In this document: positions 27,745-36,124 of the stretch, one piece after another
Numbering within the stretch: the stretch's first letter is position 1
Layout: each line of letters opens with the position of its first letter
Source of the DNA: Actinomycetales bacterium
GTDB lineage: Bacteria; Actinomycetota; Actinomycetes; S36-B12
Assembly: GCA_016125355.1 (NCBI GenBank)
Contig: WGLX01000007.1
Location: 1-64,000, forward strand
Direction: 5' to 3'
DNA: 64,000 nt
Translations under genes and position numbers: made by a program
The notes under the pieces: generated by a model
What the model was told of the DNA's origin: nothing
The model's input: the letters and a program-made list of their open reading frames with translations, nothing else
The model's database searches: none

Positions 27745-29118
27745 ATGATCGGAGGGAACAGCCGTATGGACGAGAGCACGCTTGCGGAGTTGGTCGCCGA
27801 CGTGGTTGAGCGACATCGCGTGCCCGGCATGACCGTGGGGCTGCTGGATGGCCAGAGGGTGACCGTCGCCGCGGGTGGGACTCGCAACGCGTTCACGGGA
27901 GATCCGGCGACACCGGACACGCTCTTCCAGATCGGCTCGCTGACGAAGATGTACACGGCCACTCTGGTGATGCAGCTGGTCGACGAGGGCGCACTCTCGC
28001 TGGACGATCCCGTCACCCGGCATCTGCCCGAGTTGCGCCTGCTGGGCGACCCCGATCTCTCCGACGTCACGATTCGCTCGCTCGTGACCCATACGAGTGG
28101 CATCGAGGGGGACAGCTTCTTCGACACCGGGCGAGGCGACGACGCGGTCGAGAGGATCATTCCGCGCCTGGAGGCCATCGGGCTGATCCACGCACCTGGC
28201 GAGCAGTGGTCCTACTGCAACACCGGCTTCGTGCTCGCGGGACGCATCATCGAGAAGCTGACCGGACTGCCCTGGCATCGAGCGCTGACCACTCGGCTCG
28301 TTCACCCCCTGGGTGTCGCCACCCCCCTCACCCTGCTCGACGACGTCCTCGCCTATCGGGTCGCCACCGGCCACGTCGGACCTCCGGGTGAGTGGGAACC
28401 GGCGCCGCTGGCCACGATGCCATGGTCACAGGCCCCCGCGGGATCGCGCAGCTTCGGCCGGGTCGCCGACCTCCTCGCCTTCGCCGCCCTGCACTGCGAC
28501 GACGGCGCGGCGGCCGACGGCACCCGGGTGCTGAGCGCCGCCTCCACTCGCCTGATGCAGTCGCACGTGGCGGACCAACCGGCCTCGATGACCAAGGGTC
28601 AAGGCATCGGGTGGTTCCTCCTCGACGAGGCGCCAGAACTCGTCGTCGGGCACGCCGGGGACACCGCCGGCTTCTCGGCGCTCCTCCTGGTGGCGCCGCG
28701 ACGCCGACTCGCGGTCGCCTGCCTCGTCAACTCCTCCACCGGAGTCGGTGCGAACTTCGAGACCGCCTTCCGCCTCTTCGGCGAGGTGGGCGGAATCCCG
28801 GTGAGCCCACCCGGCTCCGTGCCGCCCGAGGATCCGGCTCCCCCCCTCGCCAGTGTGATCGGGGAGTACGCCCGTGCGGGTCAGACGGCATCGGTGGGCT
28901 TGTCAGAGGACGGCTCCAGTCTGCTGGTGCGACTCAGCGACGATGACGAACTGCGCGGGCGACGCGAGGAGACCCTCCGACTCGTCCACGGAACCGGACC
29001 CCTCTTCGTCGACGCGTCGGATCCGGCCTCCTTCCCCTTCGAGTTCACTGTTCCCGTCGGCGGTGGCCCCGCGACGTACTTCATCGTCGGCGCACGAGTC
29101 CTGCGACGCGTGGCCTGA
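27745..29118 (+). CDS. Serine hydrolase, beta-lactamase/penicillin-binding fold (MlrB-like class)
   Basis: SLTK (SxxK), YCN (YxN), HAG triad motifs. Confidence 0.92.
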   Translation: MIGGNSRMDESTLAELVADVVERHRVPGMTVGLLDGQRVTVAAGGTRNAFTGDPATPDTLFQIGSLTKMYTATLVMQLVDEGALSLDDPVTRHLPELRLLGDPDLSDVTIRSLVTHTSGIEGDSFFDTGRGDDAVERIIPRLEAIGLIHAPGEQWSYCNTGFVLAGRIIEKLTGLPWHRALTTRLVHPLGVATPLTLLDDVLAYRVATGHVGPPGEWEPAPLATMPWSQAPAGSRSFGRVADLLAFAALHCDDGAAADGTRVLSAASTRLMQSHVADQPASMTKGQGIGWFLLDEAPELVVGHAGDTAGFSALLLVAPRRRLAVACLVNSSTGVGANFETAFRLFGEVGGIPVSPPGSVPPEDPAPPLASVIGEYARAGQTASVGLSEDGSSLLVRLSDDDELRGRREETLRLVHGTGPLFVDASDPASFPFEFTVPVGGGPATYFIVGARVLRRVA

Positions 29119-29120
29119 CC

Positions 29121-30644
29121 ATGCGCGTGGGCATCGGTGGCGTCTTCCAGGAGACCAACACCTACGTGACGGAGTGGACCGGTGCGGGGTCGGTCGACCG
29201 GTTCGTCGTCACGGCCCACCGGGACATGATCGACGCCTACCAGGGCAGCCTGACGGAGATCGGCGGCGCACTCGCAGCGGCTTCCGACCTGGGCGTGCAG
29301 GCGATCCCACTCACATTCGCCATCGCCACGCCCGGCCCCACTGTCTCGGCCGGTGCGTACGCGGAGCTCTCGGGCCGACTGCTCGGAGACATCGCGGCGT
29401 CCGGGCCCCTCGACGCGCTCGTGCTCGTTCTGCACGGTGCCGGAGTCGCGCAGGACATCGACAGTCTCGAGCTCGATCTCCTCCGCCGCGTGCGTGCCAC
29501 CGTCGGTCCTGCGGTCCCCATCGTCGCGACGCTGGACCTGCACTCGACCCTGCCGTCGGCGGCTGCCGACCTCGCGGACCTGCTCCTGCCGTACCACCAC
29601 TACCCCCACACGGACATGGCCGAGCGCGGGCGTGAGGCGATGGAGCGTGCGGTGAACCTCGCGGCTGAGCGCCGGACACCGATCACCGCGATCGTGCACG
29701 TCCCCCTGATCGTCACAGCGGGGGCGACTGCCCCAGGCGAGCCCATGGCCGAGCTCCTCGAGGCATGCCAGCGGATCGAGGAGGCCGAGGGCGTCATCGA
29801 TGCGTCGATCCAGCACGGCTTCCCGTTCAGTGACGTGGAGGAGGCCGGAGTCCACGTCGGCGTCAGCGTGGACCCCGCAGGACCGGCGGACGCACAGGCG
29901 CTCGCGGCCGAGCTCGCCGCGCTGGTGTGGGAGCGCAGGGACGCACTCGTCAAGAACGCGGTGGGAGCAGAGGAAGCGGTGGCCGAGGCGATCGCCCTTG
30001 CTCGGACCGCCGGCACGGGCCGCCCCGTCATCCTCAGCGACTCGTCCGACAACCCCGGAGGGGGAGCGCCGGGTGACGGGACGCACATACTGCGCGCGCT
30101 GATGGCAGCGAACGTGTCGAGTGCGCTGATCGCGGCGCTGACGGATGGGGCGGCGGTGGCCCAGGCCCACGCGGCGGGTGCCGGGGCCATGATCGACATC
30201 GACCTCGGCGGCCGCATGGGACCGCTGCAGGGAGGACCGGTGGCGTGCCGGGCGATGGTCAAGGCAGTGACGGACGGTCGTTGGGTGGCGACGACGCCGA
30301 TGGGGCGCGGGGCGTCGTACGACATGGGTCCCACTGCCCTGCTGGGGGTCGACGGGATCGACCTGATCGTGTGCACGGAGCCGACTCAGGTGTTCGACCC
30401 CGCGGTTCTCGCCATCCACGGGGTCACGGCGACGCAGTACGACATCGTCGTGCTCAAGTCGTCCACGCACTTCCGGGCGGGCTTCGAGGCGGTTGCCGGA
30501 GCGATCGTCACGGCCGACGCACCGGGGGTGACGAGCCTCGACCTGTCGGCGTACCCGCGCCAGGCGACAGCGCGGCCTCCCTACCCGCTCGACGACCATG
30601 CCGACTGGTCGCCCTACGACGTGGCTCCGGTGCACCATGGCTGA
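29121..30644 (+). CDS. M81 family metallopeptidase (MlrC-like)
   Basis: GGVFQETNTY, LVLHGAGVAQD, TLDLHSTLP, SDSSDNPGGGAPGDG. Confidence 0.93.
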   Translation: MRVGIGGVFQETNTYVTEWTGAGSVDRFVVTAHRDMIDAYQGSLTEIGGALAAASDLGVQAIPLTFAIATPGPTVSAGAYAELSGRLLGDIAASGPLDALVLVLHGAGVAQDIDSLELDLLRRVRATVGPAVPIVATLDLHSTLPSAAADLADLLLPYHHYPHTDMAERGREAMERAVNLAAERRTPITAIVHVPLIVTAGATAPGEPMAELLEACQRIEEAEGVIDASIQHGFPFSDVEEAGVHVGVSVDPAGPADAQALAAELAALVWERRDALVKNAVGAEEAVAEAIALARTAGTGRPVILSDSSDNPGGGAPGDGTHILRALMAANVSSALIAALTDGAAVAQAHAAGAGAMIDIDLGGRMGPLQGGPVACRAMVKAVTDGRWVATTPMGRGASYDMGPTALLGVDGIDLIVCTEPTQVFDPAVLAIHGVTATQYDIVVLKSSTHFRAGFEAVAGAIVTADAPGVTSLDLSAYPRQATARPPYPLDDHADWSPYDVAPVHHG

Positions 30645-33348
30645 CCTCGGACTGACCATGTCCGGGACGACGCTCCTCCTGGGCATCCTCAGTGGCGCGG
30701 TGTACCTGCTCGTCGCCGTTGGGTTGATCCTGGTGTTCCGTGCCAGCAAGGTGATCAACTTCGCCATCGTTGAGGCAGGCGTGCTGGGCGCGGCCTTCCT
30801 CGCCTTGGCCGTCACCGCGTGGCACCTCCCGTACGCCCTGGCCTTCGTCGTCGCCGTCATCGTCGGCGGTGCCGCCACGTGGATCGTGCAGCTCGGTGTC
30901 GTCCATCGGCTCGCAGCAGTGCCGCGCGTGATCGCGGTGGTGGCCACGGTGGGGTTCGCGCAGCTCTTCCTGCTCCTGGCCGTCGTCGTCACCCCGTCCG
31001 GGGTCGGGGCCGCCAGGTACCCGGCTCCGGACTGGCTGCCCTCGCTGACCCCCGGTGGCCTGACACTGTCGCCCGCCTACACCGCGATCGCGATCGCCAC
31101 CCCCGCCCTGGTCCTGGCCGTCATCGGGATGCTGCACCGAACCCGTGTGGGGCTGGGCATCCGTGCCACAGCAGCCAACCGGCCCGCCGCCCGCCTGGCA
31201 GGCATTCCCGTGGCTCGCATGACGTCCTTGGCGTGGATCACCGCCGGGATGCTCTCGACCGTGGCCGTGGCGCTGCTCCTTCCCACCAGGGGGGCCTCGG
31301 TCGGCATGGCCCTCGGGCCGAACCTCCTGCTGCGCGCCCTCACCGTGGCCGTGATCGCCCGCCTCAGCAGCATCGCCATCGCGGTGCCGGCGGCTCTGGG
31401 CCTGGGCGTGCTCGAGGCCTTCGTGGCAGCGAACGTCACCCAGCCCGGAGTGACGGATGTGGTCCTGCTGGGCGTCCTCCTCGCAGCCCTGCTCCTCCAG
31501 CACGACCGCGGCGGCCGCACATCTGTGCGTGACTCCTGGTCTGCCGTCACGGGGTTCCCGTCCGTGGGGCCTGCGGCCCGACGCCGGCTCCGGCTCGTCT
31601 CGTGGGCAGCTCTGGGGATTCTGCTGATCGCCGTGTCGATCCTCGGGGCCTTCATCTCGAACGCCGATGCCGCGCGTCTCGCGCGCGTCCTGGCGGTGGC
31701 AGTCATCGCCATGGGAGTCCTCGTCATCACGGGCTTGGCCGGGCAGTTGTCGTTGGGCCAGATGGCCATTGCCGGCATCGCGGGTGCTGCGTCCGCCCTG
31801 ACCATCGCCGCGACCGGACTGTTCCCGGCAGGGTTCGCGGCTGCGGCCGCAGCCGGTGCCCTTGTCTCCTTGGTCGTCGGACTACCTGCCCTGCGCCTGC
31901 GGGGGCCGTTCCTCGCGGCCACGACGCTCGCGCTGGCTGTCGTCACCAGCGGGTTTCTCCTACCGGAACTCCTGGGTACCGGAGTGCTCGCGGGCCAGCC
32001 GGTCATCTCCGGATTCGCCCTCGACACGGGACGCAGGTACCTCGTGTTCGCGGTCCTCGTCACGGCCGCGTGCGTGGTGCTCACGACGGTGGTTCGCAAC
32101 GGCCGACTGGGGCGATCCATGCGCGCAGTTCGCGACAACGAGGACGCGGCCCGGGCCATGGGAGTCGCGGCGGCCCGGACGAAACTCGCCGGCTTCGCCG
32201 TGGCCGGAGTCCTCGCGGGGATGGGAGGAGCCCTCCTGGCGCACGCCCAGTCCGTGGTGGTTGCGGGGATCTTCCCCCTGCAGGGCAACACGGAGGTGCT
32301 CGCTGCGGCGGTCATCGGCGGGCTGGATGTCGTCGCGGGTCCGATCGTCGGCGCGTTGTACGTGATCGGAGTGCCGCTCTTCGTGCCCCTCGACTCTGCC
32401 GGGCTCGCAGCCACCGCCCTCGGATGGCTTCTGCTCCTGCTCTACCTCCCTCGCGGCCTCCCGGCACTGGTCGCCCCACTGAGGGCGCGGATCGTCCGAG
32501 GCGTCGATCAGCCCGCGGTGCCTGTCGACGGGTTGCCTCAGGTGTCAGGACGGATGACCACGTCACTGAAGGCGGCGGCGACCCTGCGCGTCGAAGGGCT
32601 GACGAAGACCTTCGGCGGCGTCACAGCCGTCGATCATGTCGACCTCGAGGTCCCGCCAGGGCAGGTGCTGGGGTTGATCGGCGCGAACGGCGCGGGAAAG
32701 ACCACCCTCTTCGAGCTGATCGCTGGCTCGGTGTCCCCGACGTCCGGGCGCGTCCTTCTCGATGGTGCGGACATCACCAGGCTCGCTCCTGAGCGGCGCC
32801 TGTCCCGCGGGGTCGTCCGGAGTTTCCAGGATGCTGCCCTGTTCCCGTCGATGACGACCCTCGAGTGCCTTCAGGTCGCCTGCGCGCGGACGCCGGGTGC
32901 CGACCACGGTCGCAAGGCCGTGCACGAGCGGGCGTCGGAGCACCTCGAGAGGTTCGGCCTGACGGGGTACGCCCACCTGCGCGCCGGTGAACTGTCCACC
33001 GGCACGCGCCGGATCGTCGAGCTGGCCTGCTGCACCGCCCTGCAGCCCAGGCTGCTGCTGCTGGACGAACCGGCGGCGGGGGTCGCGCAGGCCGAGGTCG
33101 AAGCCCTGTCCGGGGTCCTTCGCTCCGTGGCTGATGCGCTCGACTGCACCCTGGTCGTGATCGAGCACGATGTCGCGATGGTCCGTCGGCTGGCGGAGCG
33201 CGTCATTGCGATGCACGACGGCCGCATCATCGCCGACGGTGCCGCCGACGACGTCCTCGCCCATCCCGAGGTTGTGGCCGCCTACCTGGGCGACAGCACA
33301 CCGGCGCTGGCGAGGTCCGGCACCGCTGCCGGCTGGACGGCCCCCTGA
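30637..33348 (+). CDS. Triple-fusion branched-chain amino acid-type ABC transporter: LivH-like + LivM-like permeases + LivG-like ATPase
   Basis: Two permease domains (RASKVINFAIVEAG...; GLAGQLSLGQMAIAGIAG...RAVRDNEDAARAMGV), then ABC domain GANGAGKTT, LSTGTRRIVELA, LLLLDEPAAG in one frame. Confidence 0.93.
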   Translation: MADLGLTMSGTTLLLGILSGAVYLLVAVGLILVFRASKVINFAIVEAGVLGAAFLALAVTAWHLPYALAFVVAVIVGGAATWIVQLGVVHRLAAVPRVIAVVATVGFAQLFLLLAVVVTPSGVGAARYPAPDWLPSLTPGGLTLSPAYTAIAIATPALVLAVIGMLHRTRVGLGIRATAANRPAARLAGIPVARMTSLAWITAGMLSTVAVALLLPTRGASVGMALGPNLLLRALTVAVIARLSSIAIAVPAALGLGVLEAFVAANVTQPGVTDVVLLGVLLAALLLQHDRGGRTSVRDSWSAVTGFPSVGPAARRRLRLVSWAALGILLIAVSILGAFISNADAARLARVLAVAVIAMGVLVITGLAGQLSLGQMAIAGIAGAASALTIAATGLFPAGFAAAAAAGALVSLVVGLPALRLRGPFLAATTLALAVVTSGFLLPELLGTGVLAGQPVISGFALDTGRRYLVFAVLVTAACVVLTTVVRNGRLGRSMRAVRDNEDAARAMGVAAARTKLAGFAVAGVLAGMGGALLAHAQSVVVAGIFPLQGNTEVLAAAVIGGLDVVAGPIVGALYVIGVPLFVPLDSAGLAATALGWLLLLLYLPRGLPALVAPLRARIVRGVDQPAVPVDGLPQVSGRMTTSLKAAATLRVEGLTKTFGGVTAVDHVDLEVPPGQVLGLIGANGAGKTTLFELIAGSVSPTSGRVLLDGADITRLAPERRLSRGVVRSFQDAALFPSMTTLECLQVACARTPGADHGRKAVHERASEHLERFGLTGYAHLRAGELSTGTRRIVELACCTALQPRLLLLDEPAAGVAQAEVEALSGVLRSVADALDCTLVVIEHDVAMVRRLAERVIAMHDGRIIADGAADDVLAHPEVVAAYLGDSTPALARSGTAAGWTAP

Positions 33349-33839
33349 TGCGCCGGGATGTCATGGCACTCGTCCTCGGTGTCTCCGTGAGTGTCGGTCT
33401 CACCGGGTGCAGCGCCTCGGGGCTCGACTTCCGTGCCGACGACCGGCTGACGATCACCCTGCCCGCCGATCGAACTGGCGTGACGGTGCCCTTCCCGGTG
33501 ACGTGGACGCTCAGCGACCCCCGGCCCAGCGAGGACTCGTTCGCTGTGCTCGTCGACGTCAGTCCGCCGCGGCCCGGGACCCCCATCACGGACCTGCTGC
33601 CCGAGGACCAGCGCAACCTCGAGGCCTGCGATGTCGCATGCCAGACCGCTGCCCTGGCCACGCGAGGGGTGCTGCTCACCTCTGGCAATGAGGTGCTCAT
33701 CCCTGCCCTGCCGAGGCCGACGGGAGTGTCCGAGGAGCAGGCCAGGCGGCACCGGATCACGGTCATCGCCCTGGACGAGGAGGGCCGCCGCGTGGGCGAG
33801 CTCGCGGACTCGGTCGACGTCGACGAGGTGTTCCGATGA
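33348..33839 (+). CDS. Small predicted lipoprotein of unknown function, within the transporter operon
   Basis: N-terminal signal with lipobox GLTGC; overlaps both neighbours (TGATG/ATGA). Confidence 0.75.
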   Translation: MRRDVMALVLGVSVSVGLTGCSASGLDFRADDRLTITLPADRTGVTVPFPVTWTLSDPRPSEDSFAVLVDVSPPRPGTPITDLLPEDQRNLEACDVACQTAALATRGVLLTSGNEVLIPALPRPTGVSEEQARRHRITVIALDEEGRRVGELADSVDVDEVFR

Positions 33840-36124
33840 CCTCTCGGCAGGACGACGTCGCGGCACTCGGCCGACTTGAGCAGGTCCGGACGGAGATGCA
33901 CCACCAGGCGAAGACGCTCCTCGGCGTCGGTGCGGGAACGATGTCGGGTGGGCTGCGTTCAGCCATGCGCGCCAGTGGCTCGCGCTGGTACCCGCTCCTT
34001 GCGCTGGGCGGGCTCGTGGTGGTCGATCGCGCCCAGTCCTTCGCCGTGTTCGTCCTGGGGCCGGAGATCGCCGGTGGAACGGGCGTGAGCCAGACACAGC
34101 TCGCCACTCTCGTGGCGCTGAAGACGTTGGCCATCGCCCTGGCGGCGCTGCCGGTCGCCGCTGCGGTCGAGCACCATCCGCGCCGCGCCGCCGTTGCCAT
34201 CGCCTGCGGTCTGGTCTGGGCCGTCGCCACGGCCGGCACCGGACTGGCCACCGCCTTCTGGGGCCTGCTGTTCTTCTTCGTGCTGGACGGCATCTCCACC
34301 GGCGCGGTCGTCGCCGTCCACCACCCACTGCTCGCAGACTCCTATCCGCCGACCCTGCGGATGCGGGTGATCTCCGCCTACGAGGCCATGGCGAGTTTCG
34401 GCAACCTGCTCTCGCCGGTTGTGGTGGGTCTCGCGGTTGCCTGGTGGGGCCTGACCTGGCGTGGGGTGTTCCTGGTGCTCGGTGGCCTTGCTCTGGTGGC
34501 GGCGGTCTTCGCACTGCGGCTGCGCGATCCGGGATTCGGGGCTCTCGACCATCGTCGCGTACGCGCGGCCGTGCGCAGCAAGGCCCAGCGCGTCGACGAG
34601 CGCGACGGCGACGTGCCTGACGTGCACCTGCGGTTCTTCGAGGCATCCCGGCGGATCCTCCTCATCCCCACTGCGCGACGCCTCCTGGCCGCGTACGCCG
34701 TCATCGGCATGGCCTTCGTGCCGATGACCACCTACCTGTTCTTCTTCCTCGACTTCCGATGGGGGCTGGGCCCCGTCGGAAGATCGGCCGTGTACGCCGT
34801 CATGGCGGCGGCGCAGGTGGTGGCCCTCCTCATCATGGGAAGGACGACACAGCGGACCTTCACGTCGGATCCGCGCTCGGTGCTCCGTTGGGCGGCCTGG
34901 CTCCTGGCCGGGTCGATGGTCGCCCTTGCTGCGATGGTCGTGGCGCCGGCCCTGTGGCTGGTCGTCCTGCTGCTGTGCGCAGGCTTCGCCCTGCTGGCAG
35001 CCGTGACCCCGGTCGCCTCAGTAGCCGGCATGACCATCGTCGAGCCGCAACTGCGGCCCCATCTGGCCGCGTTGTCTGGAATCGCCTACGCGGCGGTCGG
35101 CGGACTCGGCGGCGTGCTCCTCCTGTCCGGACTGGACACCCGCCTGGGCTCGGCCGGCGCCATCGCCGCGATCGCCGTGCCGGGACTCCTGTGCGCGCTG
35201 GTGCTCCGCAGCGCGGGCACCACCATCGGTGCCGACTTCGACCGCCTGGTGGACGCCGTGGTCGAGCGCGAAGAACTGCGCATCCTGGTCGAGGACGGGG
35301 CGCGACTGCCCCTGCTCGCGTGCCGCGGCGTCCGGTTCGGGTACGGACCCGTGGAGGTGCTGCAGGGAGTCGACTTCACTGTCGAGGAGGGGGAGATCGT
35401 CGCTCTGCTCGGCACGAACGGTGCCGGCAAGTCGACGCTGCTCGGGGTGGTCTCGGGCCTCCATCTCCCGCACGCCGGCAGCGTGAGGATGCGTGGGTCG
35501 GACATCACCTACATCGATGCCGAACGGCGCGTGGGGCTCGGCATCGTCCAGGTGCCGGGAGGCAAGGCGATGTTCGAAGGGCTCACGGTCGACGAGCACC
35601 TGAAGGCGTACGCCTGGAGCGTCCGCGCTGATCGCGCCCGGACCCACGCGGCCATCGACCTCGCGTACGGCACCTTCCCGTCCCTCCGGGACGCGCGGCT
35701 GCGCAACGCGTCGTCCCTGTCTGGCGGCCAGCAGCAGATGCTGGCCATGACCAAGGCCCTGATCCAGCGCCCTCGACTGCTGTGCATCGACGAGCTGTCC
35801 TTGGGCCTTGCCCCGGTAGTGGTGTCGCAGTTGCTGGATCTCGTCCGCGAGATCAACGCGGACGGGACTGCCATCGTCCTGGTCGAGCAGTCCGTCAACG
35901 TCGCGCTCTCCATCGCGACGCGCGCCTACTTCCTGGAGAAGGGCCGATTCCGATTCGACGGTCCGGCGGAGGATCTGCGCGGCCGGAGCGACCTCCTGCG
36001 AGCAGTCTTCCTCGGCTCGACCGCCTCCCACCCAGACGCCCCACCCGCCGTCGTCGACGGCTTCGCCACCACCGCACCCGCCGTCGTCGACGGCACCAAC
36101 CCGAAGGGACAGCCATCACCATGA
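33836..36124 (+). CDS. Chimeric transporter: ~12-TM MFS domain fused to LivF-like ABC ATPase
   Basis: About 12 hydrophobic helices with MFS-like arrangement (~33,980-35,230), then GTNGAGKST, LSGGQQQMLAMTKAL, LLCIDELSLGLAP in the same frame. Confidence 0.9.
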   Translation: MTSRQDDVAALGRLEQVRTEMHHQAKTLLGVGAGTMSGGLRSAMRASGSRWYPLLALGGLVVVDRAQSFAVFVLGPEIAGGTGVSQTQLATLVALKTLAIALAALPVAAAVEHHPRRAAVAIACGLVWAVATAGTGLATAFWGLLFFFVLDGISTGAVVAVHHPLLADSYPPTLRMRVISAYEAMASFGNLLSPVVVGLAVAWWGLTWRGVFLVLGGLALVAAVFALRLRDPGFGALDHRRVRAAVRSKAQRVDERDGDVPDVHLRFFEASRRILLIPTARRLLAAYAVIGMAFVPMTTYLFFFLDFRWGLGPVGRSAVYAVMAAAQVVALLIMGRTTQRTFTSDPRSVLRWAAWLLAGSMVALAAMVVAPALWLVVLLLCAGFALLAAVTPVASVAGMTIVEPQLRPHLAALSGIAYAAVGGLGGVLLLSGLDTRLGSAGAIAAIAVPGLLCALVLRSAGTTIGADFDRLVDAVVEREELRILVEDGARLPLLACRGVRFGYGPVEVLQGVDFTVEEGEIVALLGTNGAGKSTLLGVVSGLHLPHAGSVRMRGSDITYIDAERRVGLGIVQVPGGKAMFEGLTVDEHLKAYAWSVRADRARTHAAIDLAYGTFPSLRDARLRNASSLSGGQQQMLAMTKALIQRPRLLCIDELSLGLAPVVVSQLLDLVREINADGTAIVLVEQSVNVALSIATRAYFLEKGRFRFDGPAEDLRGRSDLLRAVFLGSTASHPDAPPAVVDGFATTAPAVVDGTNPKGQPSP
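36042..36094 (+). repeat. 20-bp exact direct repeat (cacccgccgtcgtcgacggc), period 33 bp, in the C-terminal tail of the chimera
   Basis: 36042-36061 and 36075-36094; encodes PAVVDGFATTAPAVVDG. Confidence 0.9.

Noticed and set aside
28881-30992. 703-aa minus-strand ORF
   Set aside because: Shadow of the M81 and serine hydrolase genes; low-complexity Arg/Thr/Asp-rich, no motifs.
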